Below are positions 21,026-21,283 of a stretch of DNA of 21,283 nt, piece after piece; within the stretch, counting starts at the first letter, position 1, and every line of letters starts with the position of its first letter. The translations under genes were made by a program, and so were the position numbers. Below the pieces are notes generated by a model that saw nothing but the letters and a program-made list of their open reading frames with translations, searched no databases and was not told the origin of the DNA. Source of the stretch: an uncultured Prevotella sp. (GTDB taxonomy: Bacteria > Bacteroidota > Bacteroidia > Bacteroidales > Bacteroidaceae); the NCBI GenBank assembly GCA_905198745.1, contig CAJKDU010000040.1:1-21283 (forward strand), written 5' to 3'.

Positions 21026-21283
21026 TTAGTACCAGTGCAAGCTAGGCTTGTAGCTTTTCTTCGTGTAGTTCAGTCTATACACTACGCCCGCCATCGCATA
21101 CGATGGAATCACGTTGGTGCGTTTGCTGCTCACGTAGCTACTAGTTTGTGTATATTCCACATGCTTCAACTGCTTCAGAATGTCAAAGCCTTCAAGCACT
21201 ACCATCAGCTTGACGTCGAGGAATATGTGCACCGATTGTTCTCCGAGCCTGCCCTGCAGTGATCTGTACTGGCATTTGTACTT
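21026..21283 (-). CDS. C-terminal end of an outer-membrane beta-barrel protein (partial)
   Basis: The minus-strand frame is open from the window's right edge (21283) to a stop at 21026, so only about 85 C-terminal residues are seen and the start lies outside. The sequence alternates in barrel style: VHIFLDVKLMVVLEGFDILK, then an EYTQTSSYVSSKRTNVIPSYAMAGVVYRLNY stretch. This resembles the last strands of TonB-receptor-like barrel proteins of Bacteroidetes, where a DILN(Q/K) turn, a TNV segment and a final Y-x-L/F strand are common. Unusually, about 12 residues (TKKSYKPSLHWY) follow the expected terminal strand. The family assignment is tentative, but a real coding end is likely. Confidence 0.55.
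   Translation of the reverse strand, partial: KYKCQYRSLQGRLGEQSVHIFLDVKLMVVLEGFDILKQLKHVEYTQTSSYVSSKRTNVIPSYAMAGVVYRLNYTKKSYKPSLHWY

Overview
The window looks like a chromosomal segment from a Bacteroidales member, most likely Prevotellaceae. Four things point there: promoters of the Bacteroidetes type (TAnnTTTG with an upstream TTTG-like box), a fused SecDF, a type III glutamine synthetase with the DapL route to diaminopimelate, and weak or absent Shine-Dalgarno sequences. Genus is inferred from general resemblance only, not from a database search.

Left part (1-6700): the 3' part of tyrS, a tRNA-Gln(TTG) with its own promoter and terminator, about 870 bp without a convincing gene, and a two-gene kduI-kduD unit for unsaturated uronate catabolism behind a duplicated promoter/operator-like element. 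A convergent HU-family gene follows, then a rhomboid protease gene with a membrane-anchored endonuclease/exonuclease/phosphatase gene 22 nt behind it.

Middle (6700-11200): a 994-codon secDF with its own promoter and a strong terminator, then about 1.27 kb of non-coding DNA. That stretch holds tandem 22-bp repeats, several degenerate copies of a 60-70 bp element and many CTATCAC/GTGATGGA motifs. Another copy of the 60-70 bp element lies about 10 kb away, at 20767-20827.

Right part (11200-20440): a nitrogen and amino-acid island. The minus-strand genes run dapF, dapL, a TorF-like outer-membrane protein and glnN (GSIII). The plus-strand genes run glnK (PII), amtB and asnB. The two arms diverge from a 332-bp regulatory interval carrying three copies of a TATCAAA(A/T)TGT box. 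The products cover ammonium uptake, PII sensing, glutamine synthesis, asparagine synthesis and PLP/epimerase steps of meso-DAP/lysine synthesis.

Right end (20440-21283): structured repeat-rich non-coding DNA, then the 3' end of a minus-strand outer-membrane beta-barrel protein cut by the window edge. I found no CRISPR array, intact insertion sequence, phage or clear novel gene system. The most noteworthy material is in the intergenic DNA: phased repeats, a dispersed structured repeat family and operator-like dyads.
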